64,000 nucleotides of DNA from Kribbella kalugense. GTDB lineage: Bacteria; Actinomycetota; Actinomycetes; Propionibacteriales; Kribbellaceae. Shown here in pieces: positions 24,209-34,208 of the stretch. Location of the stretch: contig NZ_SODF01000002.1 in assembly GCF_004365875.1 (NCBI RefSeq), positions 744,001-808,000 of the forward strand, written 5' to 3'. The translations under genes and the position numbers were made by a program. How positions within the stretch are numbered: position 1 is the stretch's first letter; each line of letters opens with the position of its first letter. A model generated the notes under the pieces. The model had not been told where the DNA came from. It did no database searches and was given only the letters and a program-made list of their open reading frames with translations.

Positions 24209-24753
24209 CAGCCGAGACCCAGGTCGTCGAGACCGAACACGGCCCGGTACTCCAGGCCCTCCGACTCCACCTTCTCGCGCGCACCGGTCGCCCGGTCCAC
24301 GATCACCGCGACCGCGACCACCTCGGCGCCGGCCTCGCGCAGTGCCTCGACCGCGGTCAGCACCGATCCCCCGGTCGTCGAGGTGTCCTCGACCGCGAGC
24401 ACCCGCCGGCCCTTCACGTCCGGGCCCTCGATCCGGCGCTGCAGACCGTGCGTCTTCTCAGCCTTGCGTACGACGAACGCATCGAGCGACCGCCCGTCCT
24501 GCGCGGCCGCATGCAGCATCGACATCGCGACCGGGTCCGCGCCGAGCGTCAGCCCGCCGACAGCGTCGTACTCCAGATCCTTGGTCAGCTCGAGCATCGC
24601 CGGACCGATCAGCGGCGCGGCCGCAGCGTCCAGCGTGATCCGGCGCAGATCGACGTAGTAGTCAGCTTCCTTCCCCGAAGCCAACGTCACCCGCCCATGC
24701 ACAATCGCCTTCCCCTTGACCTGCTCCAGCAGTCCGTCCCGGTCGTAGCTCAT
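24208..24753 (-). CDS. pyrE: Orotate phosphoribosyltransferase
   Basis: The 181-residue protein has the OPRT pattern: GRVTLASGKEADYYVDLRR near the N-terminus, GLTLGADPVA, FVVRKAEKTHGLQRRIEGPDVKG, and the phosphoribosyl pyrophosphate-binding motif VLAVEDTSTTGGSVLTAVEALREAG (quoted in part as VEDTSTTGGS). It joins orotate and PRPP to give orotidine 5'-phosphate in pyrimidine synthesis. Length is normal for the family. It heads an operon with the DUF3137-like and lemA genes. On the reverse strand TAAGCT lies eight bases before its ATG. Confidence 0.95.
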   Translation of the reverse strand: MSYDRDGLLEQVKGKAIVHGRVTLASGKEADYYVDLRRITLDAAAAPLIGPAMLELTKDLEYDAVGGLTLGADPVAMSMLHAAAQDGRSLDAFVVRKAEKTHGLQRRIEGPDVKGRRVLAVEDTSTTGGSVLTAVEALREAGAEVVAVAVIVDRATGAREKVESEGLEYRAVFGLDDLGLG

Positions 24754-24781
24754 GAGCGTTGAGCTTAGAACACAGGTCAGC

Positions 24782-25402
24782 TCACGACTTCTTGCTGACC
24801 TTCACGAGCTGACCGAAGGCCACCGAGCGGTCTGGGGAGTGGAAGAGGTCTTGGCAGGTGGTGAGGGTGATGATCGACTTGGTCGCGGGCTGTTGGGGCT
24901 TGCCGGGGACCGGGTCGAGGACCCAGGTGTCGGTTGGTTTGACGGTGAGGTCGTGGGGTGAGCCGTCCAGTTCGTAGGTGTAGACGGCGTCGGCGGTCTC
25001 GACGATGACCTGGTCGCCCTTGCGGAGGTCGAGCAGCTTGCGGAACGGCGAACCGTGCGTGACCCGGTGTCCGGCGATCGCGAAGTTACCCGGCTGACCG
25101 GGTAGCTGGGTCTGCGGGTAGTGCCCGATCCCGCGGGCCAGATCGTCCGCGTCGACACCCTCCACGACCGGCTTCTCCCAGTCGGCGCCGAACTTCGGGA
25201 TCCGGAGCAGTACGAACGGCTTCCCGGTCGACGGCTTCACGGCTCCGGGGGTCTTCCACTGATTACGCAGCGAGTTCTCGGCCTTGCCCATCTCATGATT
25301 CGCGCTGATGCCGGTCCCGAGGTACTGCCAACCAACCCAGCCAAGCAGCCCGAGCCCGGCCACCAACAGCACAATCCCGAGCCATCTGACTACTCCCCGC
25401 AT
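24782..25402 (-). CDS. Class E-like sortase
   Basis: The 206-residue protein has an N-terminal membrane anchor (WLGIVLLVAGLGLLGWVGW), then the sortase beta-barrel. Catalytic residues are visible: His in FAIAGHRVTHG, Cys in TLTTCQDLF and Arg in SPDRSVAFG. Segments RIPKFGADWEKPVVEGVD and ARGIGHYPQTQLPGQPGNFA fit actinobacterial class E sortases. It would cleave a sorting motif and fix proteins to the cell wall. No substrate protein with an LAXTG-like tail is adjacent. The ATG at 25402 is clear; the longer frame upstream is antisense to tdh. Confidence 0.88.
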   Translation of the reverse strand: MRGVVRWLGIVLLVAGLGLLGWVGWQYLGTGISANHEMGKAENSLRNQWKTPGAVKPSTGKPFVLLRIPKFGADWEKPVVEGVDADDLARGIGHYPQTQLPGQPGNFAIAGHRVTHGSPFRKLLDLRKGDQVIVETADAVYTYELDGSPHDLTVKPTDTWVLDPVPGKPQQPATKSIITLTTCQDLFHSPDRSVAFGQLVKVSKKS

Positions 25403-25486
25403 GCGACCAAGTATGCAGTTGGGCTGTAAAGGCTGTGCACGTCGTGTCGATGGACGGGGATGGTTGCCCGGGACGACGATGTGGTC

Positions 25487-27720
<2,234 letters not shown>

Positions 27721-27800
27721 TTCATTCGGTTGGGGTCGTGGGTGGGTGGGGTGGGAGGCGCCGTTAGGGTTGCCCGGGTCCGCCCTGGGTGAGGAGCTTT

Positions 27801-28382
27801 ATGCGCCAGATGCTGGTCGTTGTCGGAGTAGTGGGTTTGATCTGCGTCGCCGGGTGCGGAGCGGACAACGGGCCGGCCGTGACGGCGCCTTCGCCCGCGT
27901 CGTCGAGTCTGGCGTCGGTGGTCCCGCCTGCGTCGGGTGGGGAGTATCCGCGTCCGACGCCGAGCGCTCCAGTGCTGCCGGCGGCGCCGACAGCACTGAG
28001 CATTGCGGCCGCAGGGGCGAAGTACCTGCAGCTCACCCGGCCGTACAACGTGGCGCTGGAGCGGTTCGAGAAGGCGGCGAACGGCAACATGTCGCTGACG
28101 ACTCTGCAGGCGAGGGCCAAGGCGGTCGCCGCGGCGAACCTGGCCGAGTCCAAGGCGCTGGCGTCCGTGACCTGGCCCAGCAGGGTCTCGGTTCAGATCC
28201 GCGCCCTGGCGAAGGCGGACGCCACCGCCCGACCCCATTGGCTCCTGGTCGCCGCCGCCGGCAGCAAGTCCGAGATGTCTCGGCAGGTAGACCTCGCCAC
28301 GACCGCGGGCGACAAGGCGCCTTCGGCCAAGATTCGCCAGCTCCTCAGCCTCCCGAAGTACGACGAGAAGGACTACAGCTGA
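27801..28382 (+). CDS. Hypothetical lipoprotein
   Basis: About 193 residues. The N-terminus MRQMLVVVGVVGLICVAGCG is a lipoprotein signal with the lipobox VAGC, so the mature protein should be anchored outside the membrane. A Ser/Pro/Ala-rich linker follows to about residue 65, then a helical domain (YLQLTRPYNVALERFEKAAN, LAESKALASVTWPSRV). I do not recognise a family. GAGGAG lies just upstream of the ATG at 27801, which is chosen over a GTG at 27789 because that would bury the ribosome site. Confidence 0.7.
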   Translation: MRQMLVVVGVVGLICVAGCGADNGPAVTAPSPASSSLASVVPPASGGEYPRPTPSAPVLPAAPTALSIAAAGAKYLQLTRPYNVALERFEKAANGNMSLTTLQARAKAVAAANLAESKALASVTWPSRVSVQIRALAKADATARPHWLLVAAAGSKSEMSRQVDLATTAGDKAPSAKIRQLLSLPKYDEKDYS

Positions 28383-28413
28383 ACTTGTCGGTGTCGTGCG
28401 CAAGGATGCCTGC

Positions 28414-29499
28414 ATGGTGGTTCTGAGTGCGAAGGCGGTCAATCGGGCGACGCTGGCTCGACAGTTGTTGCTGGCGCGGGAGGACACCTCCGCGGTTGAC
28501 GTGGTGGGGCGGCTGGCGGGGATGCAGGGACAGGAGCCCAAGCATCCGTACGTCGGGTTGTGGTCGCGGATCGACGGGTTCACCGAGGCGGAGCTGGATG
28601 GCGCCGTCGCGGAGCGGGACGTTGTGCGGGCGACGATGTTCCGGGGGACCTTGCATCTGGTGACCGCCGCGGATTACCTGCGGTTCCGGGCGACGGTTGC
28701 GCCTGTGCTCGAGGCAGGGTTGAAGGTCTTGGCCGATCGCGGTGCGGGGCTGGAGCCGGACAAGGTGGTTGCGGCGGCCGGGAAGTTGCTGCTCAAAGAG
28801 CCGCTCACCTTCACCGAAGTGCGGGATGCCTTGCAGCAGCAGTTCTCTGACGTGAACGAGCGGGCGCTCGGGTTCTGCACACGGATGCTGGTTCCGCTGG
28901 TGATGTATCCGGCGGACGTGCGGTGGTCCTGGACGGCGAACTCGCGGTTCACGCCGGCCGAGGAGTGGATCGGGAAGAAGCTGCACAAGCGCGCCGAGGC
29001 CGCCGAGTTGGTGACGCGATACCTGGCCGCGTTCGGGCCGGCCACGCCGGCGGACTTCCAGACCTGGTCCGGCCTGCAGAAGGCGAAGCCGTTGTTCGAC
29101 GGGCTCGAGCTGGAGACCTTTTCCGACGAGGCCGGCAAGACGATGTACGACGTACCGGATGGACCGCGCCCTGATCCGGAAACGCCGGCGCCGGTGCGGT
29201 TCCTGCCGGAGTTCGACAACGTGCTGCTGTCGCACGCGAAACGGGAGCGGATCATCGCGGACGAGCACAAGCCTGCCGTGTTCACGAAGAACCTCCGGGT
29301 CAAAGCGACGTACACCGTCGATGGTCTGGTCGCCGGGCTGTGGACAACCGAGAAGAAGCGTGGTGTGGCGACTCTCACGCTCACTCCGTTCGGCAAGATG
29401 TTGAAGAAGACGCAGGCCGAGCTTGAGCGGGAGGGCAGCGCGTTGCTCCGGTTCCTCGAGCCGGATGCCAAGTCCTACGAATTGGTTACTGCAGGTTAA
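28414..29499 (+). CDS. Winged helix DNA-binding domain protein (HTH_42/AlkZ-like)
   Basis: About 361 residues. The opening VNRATLARQLLLAREDTSAVDVVGRLAGMQGQ (in parts) with LAGMQGQEPKHPYVGLWSR is the signature of the HTH_42 family, related to the DNA glycosylases AlkZ and YcaQ. RDVVRATMFRGTLHLVTAADY and a late segment RFLPEFDNVLLSHAKRERII also match. Some members excise DNA crosslinks; whether this one does is unknown. AAGGA lies seven bases before the ATG at 28414, preferred over the GTG at 28396. Confidence 0.82.
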   Translation: MVVLSAKAVNRATLARQLLLAREDTSAVDVVGRLAGMQGQEPKHPYVGLWSRIDGFTEAELDGAVAERDVVRATMFRGTLHLVTAADYLRFRATVAPVLEAGLKVLADRGAGLEPDKVVAAAGKLLLKEPLTFTEVRDALQQQFSDVNERALGFCTRMLVPLVMYPADVRWSWTANSRFTPAEEWIGKKLHKRAEAAELVTRYLAAFGPATPADFQTWSGLQKAKPLFDGLELETFSDEAGKTMYDVPDGPRPDPETPAPVRFLPEFDNVLLSHAKRERIIADEHKPAVFTKNLRVKATYTVDGLVAGLWTTEKKRGVATLTLTPFGKMLKKTQAELEREGSALLRFLEPDAKSYELVTAG

Positions 29500-29561
29500 T
29501 GAGGTTGTTGTCACACGTCGGATGACTGGGCCAGAAACCCTTTGCCGGGTGGAATGGGTAG

Positions 29562-30386
29562 ATGAGCACAGTCCCCTCCATCACTCTGGACAACGGCGTC
29601 GAGATCCCGCAGCTGGGCCTGGGGGTCTGGCAGGTCGAGGACGCGATCACCACCGACGTGGTGACCTCGGCGTTCGAGACCGGCTACCGGCACATCGACA
29701 CGGCCGCGATCTACGGCAACGAGCGCGGCGTCGGGCGGGCGATCGCGTCATCCGGTATCCCGCGTGACGAGCTGTTCATCACCACCAAGCTGTGGAACAA
29801 CGACCAGGGCTACGACAGCACGCTGGCCGCGTTCGACCAGAGCCTGGAGAAGCTCGGCCTCGAGTACGTCGACCTGTACCTGATCCACTGGCAGTCGTTG
29901 CAGCGGGACCTGTACATCGACACCTGGAAGGCGTTCGAGCAGCTGTACGCCGACAAGCGGGTGCGCGCGATCGGCGTTTCGAACTTCCACGAGCCCGCGC
30001 TGCGGCGGATCTTCGAGGAGACCACGATCCGGCCCGCGGTGAACCAGATCGAGCTGCACCCGGCGCTGCCGCAGGACGAACTGCGCGCGTTCAACGCCGA
30101 GAACGACATCGTCACCGAGGCGTGGAGCCCGCTGGCGTCCGGCGAGCTCCTGGGGAACCCTGCGCTGCAGTCGATCGGCGAGAAGTACTCCAAGTCGCCC
30201 GCGCAGGTGATGATCCGCTGGCACCTGCAGCTCGGCAACGTGGTCATTCCGAAGTCCGTCACCCCGAGCCGGATCAAGGAGAACTTCGAAGTCTTCGACT
30301 TCCGCCTCGACAACGACGACATGGCCACCATCGCCGACCTGGAATCCGGCAACCGAACCGGCGGCCACCCCGACATCTTCGGCTGA
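29562..30386 (+). CDS. Aldo/keto reductase (AKR5, DkgA-like)
   Basis: The 274-residue protein is a full-length aldo/keto reductase. The catalytic tetrad is visible: Asp and Tyr in YRHIDTAAIYGNE, Lys in FITTKLWN and His in YLIHWQ. IGVSNFHE, AVNQIELHP and the NADPH-binding VIPKSVTPSRIKENFEVFDF (in parts) follow. The pattern is that of 2,5-diketo-D-gluconate reductase-like AKR5 enzymes, which reduce varied carbonyl compounds. Natural substrate is unknown. The gene converges with a LysR gene; repeated hairpins lie between. Confidence 0.92.
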   Translation: MSTVPSITLDNGVEIPQLGLGVWQVEDAITTDVVTSAFETGYRHIDTAAIYGNERGVGRAIASSGIPRDELFITTKLWNNDQGYDSTLAAFDQSLEKLGLEYVDLYLIHWQSLQRDLYIDTWKAFEQLYADKRVRAIGVSNFHEPALRRIFEETTIRPAVNQIELHPALPQDELRAFNAENDIVTEAWSPLASGELLGNPALQSIGEKYSKSPAQVMIRWHLQLGNVVIPKSVTPSRIKENFEVFDFRLDNDDMATIADLESGNRTGGHPDIFG

Positions 30387-30433
30387 AGCATCACGCACCA
30401 CACCCAGCCCACCCTCCGGCGGCGAACCCTCCA

Positions 30434-30508
30434 ACTCAGTGGGCATCCCCTCAGCTGGAGGGTTGCCCACTGAGAATCTGAGGGGGCAACCCTCCAACTC
30501 AGTGGGCA
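30434..30508. terminator. Triplicated hairpin-forming repeat between convergent genes
   Basis: A unit with CTCAGTGGGCA and CCCTCC occurs at 30434-30444 (direct), 30463-30473 (inverted, TGCCCACTGAG) and 30497-30507 (direct). The first and second pair with an inner CCCTC/GAGGG extension. The second and third also pair, and GGAGGGTTGCCC (30457-30468) pairs perfectly with 30483-30494. The structures exclude each other. Position between converging genes suggests a two-way terminator. Confidence 0.65.
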
Positions 30509-30512
30509 AGCC

Positions 30513-31406
30513 TCACAGCAGGTCGAGGAAGCGGGACAGGACTGGGGAGCGGTTGTCGGGGGACCAGGCTACGGAGAGTTGCCAGGGTGGTAGGTCGTCG
30601 GACAACTCGCGGTAGACGACGGTGTCCGGGTTCGACGGGGGTGTCGGGCTGATCAGCAGGGAGATCCCGAGTCCGGCCGCGACCAGCGAGACGATGGTCT
30701 GTACGTCGGCCGCCTCCTGCTCGATTCGCGGTGTGAAACCGGCCGCCCGGCAGAAGCCGACGATCGTGTCGTGTACGGCGGGACCGCTCGGCCGCGAGTA
30801 GAACACGAACGGCTCGTCCGCCAACTCCGCCAACCGAAGCCGCTTCCGCCGAGCCAACCGATGCCGAGCCGGCAACACCACCACCAACGAGTCCTCCGCA
30901 ACCACCCGCGAAGCCAACCCCGGCCCAAGCTGTACGGCGGCAGTCCCGCCAACCGCCGTACTCGGGCGTAGTAGGCCCACGTCGATGCGCCCATCGCGGA
31001 GGGCCTCCGTTTGGCGAAGGGTGGTTGAGGACTCGAGGTCGAGGACTACCTCGGGGTACGCCTGCCGGAAGGCGCTGAGGAGTCGTGGCAGGATCTCGAA
31101 GGTTGCCGACTGCACGAATCGCAGCCGCAACGTCCCCAGCTCACCGCGTTGCGTCCGCTGCGCCGCGCGTACCGCTTCGTCCGACCGTCTCAGCAAGTCC
31201 TGCGCCTCGGCCAGGAACGTCTCCCCCGCGGCCGTCAGCACGAACCGCCGCTTCACCCGAGCGAACAACTCCACCCCGAGATCGCGTTCCAGCGCAGCGA
31301 TCTGCCGACTGAGCGACGGCTGGGTCAGATGCAGCCGCGTCGCCGCACGCCCCACGTTCATCTCGTCGGCCACCACCACGAACGACCTCAGCTGCCGCAG
31401 TTCCAT
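30513..31406 (-). CDS. LysR family transcriptional regulator
   Basis: The 297-residue protein has the N-terminal LysR helix-turn-helix (RQLRSFVVVADEMNVGRAATRLHLTQPSLSRQIAALE, in parts; residues about 3-40) and a two-lobed periplasmic-binding-like effector domain with LRLRFVQSATFEILPRLL and VDVGLLRPS. It is divergent from the small gene at 31505 with 98 bases between the starts, and probably regulates that gene or itself. CATGAT lies six bases before the ATG, close to the leaderless pattern. The effector is unknown. Confidence 0.9.
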   Translation of the reverse strand: MELRQLRSFVVVADEMNVGRAATRLHLTQPSLSRQIAALERDLGVELFARVKRRFVLTAAGETFLAEAQDLLRRSDEAVRAAQRTQRGELGTLRLRFVQSATFEILPRLLSAFRQAYPEVVLDLESSTTLRQTEALRDGRIDVGLLRPSTAVGGTAAVQLGPGLASRVVAEDSLVVVLPARHRLARRKRLRLAELADEPFVFYSRPSGPAVHDTIVGFCRAAGFTPRIEQEAADVQTIVSLVAAGLGISLLISPTPPSNPDTVVYRELSDDLPPWQLSVAWSPDNRSPVLSRFLDLL

Positions 31407-31451
31407 CCCTCAATCATGCACCAGACACATCAACTCCGCGCAGAACTTTCA

Positions 31452-31482
31452 TTGGACGTATCAACGTCCCGATTCCTACTGT
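31452..31482 (+). promoter_or_regulatory. Candidate promoter and LysR dyad
   Basis: TTGGAC (31452-31457) and TACTGT (31477-31482) resemble -35 and -10 elements 19 bases apart, upstream of the AAGGA ribosome site of the gene at 31505. GGACGT-ATCA-ACGTCC (31454-31469) is a perfect dyad over the -35 region, a likely binding site for the divergent LysR protein. Confidence 0.45.
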
Positions 31483-31504
31483 CGAAGGGTCGAAAGGAAC
31501 CACT

Positions 31505-31900
31505 GTGCAATACGTACCGTTCTCCGTGATCAAGTCGATCCACGCACAGACCCACTCCGCCACACCGAACGCCCCCGTCCGGCCCTATGTCCCGAAGCGC
31601 CACCCGATCCGCGACGCCGTACGCCGCTGGCAGCAGCGCCGCACGCCCGCCCCGGCAACCCCATCCGTCCCGGCCGCGCCGGCCACTCCGGTTGCGACGC
31701 CCGCCCCGCGCACCCTCGAGGTGAACCCGATCGGCTCCGCGGCCGAACGTGGCGGTGAGCTGACCCTGCTCGGCTCTGCGGCAGAACGCACCGTCGAGCT
31801 GACGCTGGTCCCCGCTGTGGCAGAAGGCGGGAGCGAGCTGTGCGAAGCTGACGTTCGTGATCGAGGTACGACGCCTGCGGGTGTTGCGCGCGCTTGCTGA
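31505..31900 (+). CDS. Small Pro/Ala-rich hypothetical protein
   Basis: The 131-residue product (GTG start, AAGGA six bases upstream) begins QYVPFSVIKSIHAQTHS and is basic, then Pro/Ala-rich (TPAPATPSVPAAPATPVATPAP). Near the C-terminus an imperfect 12-residue repeat appears: GSAAERGGELTL, GSAAERTVELTL, then a weaker AVAEGGSELCEA. Third codon positions are strongly GC-rich throughout, which supports true coding. No family is recognised. Its last 44 bases overlap the start of the following LysR gene in another frame, suggesting the two are linked in translation. Whether the full length is made is uncertain. Confidence 0.5.
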   Translation: MQYVPFSVIKSIHAQTHSATPNAPVRPYVPKRHPIRDAVRRWQQRRTPAPATPSVPAAPATPVATPAPRTLEVNPIGSAAERGGELTLLGSAAERTVELTLVPAVAEGGSELCEADVRDRGTTPAGVARAC

Positions 31901-32756
31901 CCACGGGACCGTGACCGCGGCCGCCGAGGTACTGCACCTGACCCCCTCGGCGGTCTCGCAGCAACTGGCCGCGCTGGAGTCCGAGGTCGGCCAGGAGCTG
32001 CTCGAACGCCGCGGTCGGCGGGTCGCGATCACCTCCGCCGGCCGCCTGCTGCTCGAACACACCGACACGATCCTCGCCGAGGTCGAACGCGCCGAGGACG
32101 CGATGCGTCTACACGCGAACGGTGCCAATGGCGAGGTCCGCGTGGTCGCGTTCGCCACCGCGATCACCCTGCTGGTCGCGCCGGCTCTGACCCGGCTCCG
32201 CGAAACCACTCCTGGCCTCGACCTCGTCGTCCGCGACGCCGAAGGTCACCAGGGCATCACCCATCTGCTCGACGGCGACGCAGACCTCGCGATCGCGGTC
32301 GAGCACCGCGGCTCACCCCGTCCCGGCGACCGCCGCCTGGTCCGGATCCCCTTGTACGCCGAGCCTTTCGTCGCCGTCCTCCCACCGACGCACCCGGCCG
32401 CGGACCAGGACACGATCGACCTGGCGATGCTCACCGACGACGACTGGGTGATGACCGCGCCCGGCAATCCGATCCGCGACGTCGTCGTACTCGCCTGTGA
32501 ACAGGCCGGCTTCCAGCCGCGGATCGTCCACCAGTCCGACGACTTCCGCGCAGTTGCGGCCCTGGTCGCGGCCGGTGGCGGGGTCTCGCTCGTCCCACGA
32601 CTCGCCGTACCCGAGCCGACGCTCGCACTGATCCGCCCGTTGTCCGCGCCGGCCCCGACCCGCCGGGTGTACGCCGCCGTGCGCGCAAGCCGAGCCGATC
32701 ACCCGCTGATCACCGCAACCCTCGCCGTCCTGACCGAGGTCGCCGAGAAGCTCTGA
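31857..32756 (+). CDS. LysR family transcriptional regulator
   Basis: The 299-residue protein has a LysR helix-turn-helix (RRLRVLRALADHGTVTAAAEVLHLTPSAVSQQLAALE, in parts; residues about 4-41) and an effector domain (VRVVAFATAITLLVAPAL, DLAIAVEH, LVAAGGGVSLVPRLA). The GTG at 31857 lies inside the preceding small gene. This subgroup in actinobacteria often controls amino acid efflux or metabolism, but no target gene of that kind is beside it, so its role is open. It converges on the NmrA-like gene. Confidence 0.88.
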   Translation: MIEVRRLRVLRALADHGTVTAAAEVLHLTPSAVSQQLAALESEVGQELLERRGRRVAITSAGRLLLEHTDTILAEVERAEDAMRLHANGANGEVRVVAFATAITLLVAPALTRLRETTPGLDLVVRDAEGHQGITHLLDGDADLAIAVEHRGSPRPGDRRLVRIPLYAEPFVAVLPPTHPAADQDTIDLAMLTDDDWVMTAPGNPIRDVVVLACEQAGFQPRIVHQSDDFRAVAALVAAGGGVSLVPRLAVPEPTLALIRPLSAPAPTRRVYAAVRASRADHPLITATLAVLTEVAEKL

Positions 32757-32811
32757 ACGAGACCCGGCACCGATCAGCCGAGAAGCTCTGAGCGAGCGCC
32801 AACCATCAAGA

Positions 32812-33483
32812 TCAGTTGGAGATCACCACCGTCTTCCGGATCAACTCGGCGTCGTCGACCGCCCCGAGCAGGTACGCCGCAACATCCGCCCGCGTCATCG
32901 AGAACCCACCCCGCACCGTCCCCTCGGTGTTGCTACGAAACGTCCCTTTCGCAGCACCATTCGTCAGCCGAGGCGGACAGGCAATGGTCCAATCCAGCGA
33001 GCTCGCCCCGACCAGCTCCTCCATCCGGCGAGCATCCGCAAACGACTCCCGCAGGATCCGTTGCAGGATCGGCTTCACCACGTACTTCGTCACCGGCCCA
33101 TCCCCCGTGCTGTGAATCCCGGCCACACTCACCACCAGGAACCGTCGTACGCCGCTCTCACCCATGGCCCGCAAGATGCTCTGAGCACCGCCCGTCAGCA
33201 CATCGCTCGCCCCTGACGGCCGCGGCCCGAGCGCGGACAGTACGGCGTCCTGTCCCTCGAGGACCGGCGCGATCGCCTGCGGATCCATCGCATCAGCCGT
33301 CACCACCTCGGCCAGCCCACCGGCGACCCCGGCCCGCGCTGCGACCAGTCGGAGCTCCGGCAACGCCACCTGCAGACTCGATCCCTCGCGCACGACCGCC
33401 GTCACCGCATGCCCGGCCGCCACACCCTGGCGCACCAGCTCGGTCCCGATCCGGCCGGACGCCCCGAACACCACCAGCTTCAT
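32812..33483 (-). CDS. NAD(P)-binding NmrA-like atypical SDR
   Basis: The 223-residue protein begins with the dinucleotide-binding motif MKLVVFGASGRIGTELVRQG and continues with AVLSALGPRPSG and FLVVSVAGI, typical of NmrA-like or SDR_a5 NAD(P)H-binding proteins. The usual YxxxK pair is not at the expected place (EELVGASSLDWTIACPPRLTNG in its place), so it may sense or reduce rather than act as a classic dehydrogenase. It is divergent from a TetR gene with paired operators between, so it is probably that repressor's target. Confidence 0.82.
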   Translation of the reverse strand: MKLVVFGASGRIGTELVRQGVAAGHAVTAVVREGSSLQVALPELRLVAARAGVAGGLAEVVTADAMDPQAIAPVLEGQDAVLSALGPRPSGASDVLTGGAQSILRAMGESGVRRFLVVSVAGIHSTGDGPVTKYVVKPILQRILRESFADARRMEELVGASSLDWTIACPPRLTNGAAKGTFRSNTEGTVRGGFSMTRADVAAYLLGAVDDAELIRKTVVISN

Positions 33484-33496
33484 CGTTGCCCCTCAA

Positions 33497-33537
33497 GGTT
33501 AGTAAACACTCACTCACCATGGTTAGTGAACACTCAC
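33497..33537. promoter_or_regulatory. Paired TetR operators
   Basis: GGTTAGTAAACACTCAC (33497-33513) and GGTTAGTGAACACTCAC (33521-33537) are direct copies 24 bases apart. Each is itself an imperfect dyad (GTTAGT against ACTCAC). They fill the short gap between the NmrA-like and TetR starts. Confidence 0.65.
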
Positions 33538-33550
33538 CAACCTGTCAAGG

Positions 33551-33556
33551 TAGGCT
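33551..33556 (+). promoter_or_regulatory. -10 element of a probable leaderless promoter
   Basis: TAGGCT is followed by seven bases and the ATG at 33564; the paired TetR operators end 13 bases before it, as expected for autoregulation. Confidence 0.5.
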
Positions 33557-33563
33557 CCCGAAC

Positions 33564-34208
33564 ATGGGGACCAGAGACGAGATCCTGGACGCGGCCGCAG
33601 AAGTTCTGCGGACACAGGGGTTCGCGCGGGCGACGACCAAGTCGATCGCCCAGGTCGCCGGATACTCCGAAGCCGCGCTGTACAAGCACTTCGCGGACAA
33701 GGCTGCGATCCTGCTCGCGGTCCTGCACGAGCGGATGCCCACGCTCCCCGGCTCACTCAAAGAGCTGATCGGCAGCCCCGGATCGGGGACGGTCGGTACC
33801 AACCTGACCAGGCTGACCCGGATCGCCGTCGACTTCTACATCGAGGGATTCCCGATCCTGGTCTCGCTGTTCTCGTCGCAGGACCTACTGACCGCACATC
33901 GCCGGCGGATGCAGGAATTGAACGCAGGACCGCACAAGGCGCAGGAAGGCCTGGTCCGCTACCTGCAGGAAGAGCAGAAGCTCGGCCGCGTCCGTCGTGC
34001 CGTCGATGTCGAAGCCGCTGCGGCGCTGCTCTTCGGCGCCTGCTTCCAGCGCGGCTTCGAGGTGAACTTCGCCGGCCTCACGCCGTCCAACGAGGAGCTC
34101 AACGCCTACGCCGGCGCGCTCAGCAGGACCCTCTACGAGTCCCTCCGCCCGATCCCGCTCAAGCGCGGCGTCGGCCGTCCAGGCCCACGGTCGAAACCCG
34201 CGCGATGA
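33564..34208 (+). CDS. TetR family transcriptional regulator
   Basis: About 214 residues. The N-terminal domain is TetR-like: RDEILDAAAEVLRTQGFARATTKSIAQVAGYSEAALYKHFADKAAIL in parts, residues about 4-48. The C-terminal domain is helical and ligand-binding. The start at 33564 is chosen because the family begins a few residues before RDEIL and a leaderless -10 lies upstream; the longer frame from 33486 runs through the operators. It probably represses itself and the divergent NmrA-like gene. Its 3' end overlaps the convergent SDR gene by 50 bases. Confidence 0.9.
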   Translation: MGTRDEILDAAAEVLRTQGFARATTKSIAQVAGYSEAALYKHFADKAAILLAVLHERMPTLPGSLKELIGSPGSGTVGTNLTRLTRIAVDFYIEGFPILVSLFSSQDLLTAHRRRMQELNAGPHKAQEGLVRYLQEEQKLGRVRRAVDVEAAAALLFGACFQRGFEVNFAGLTPSNEELNAYAGALSRTLYESLRPIPLKRGVGRPGPRSKPAR

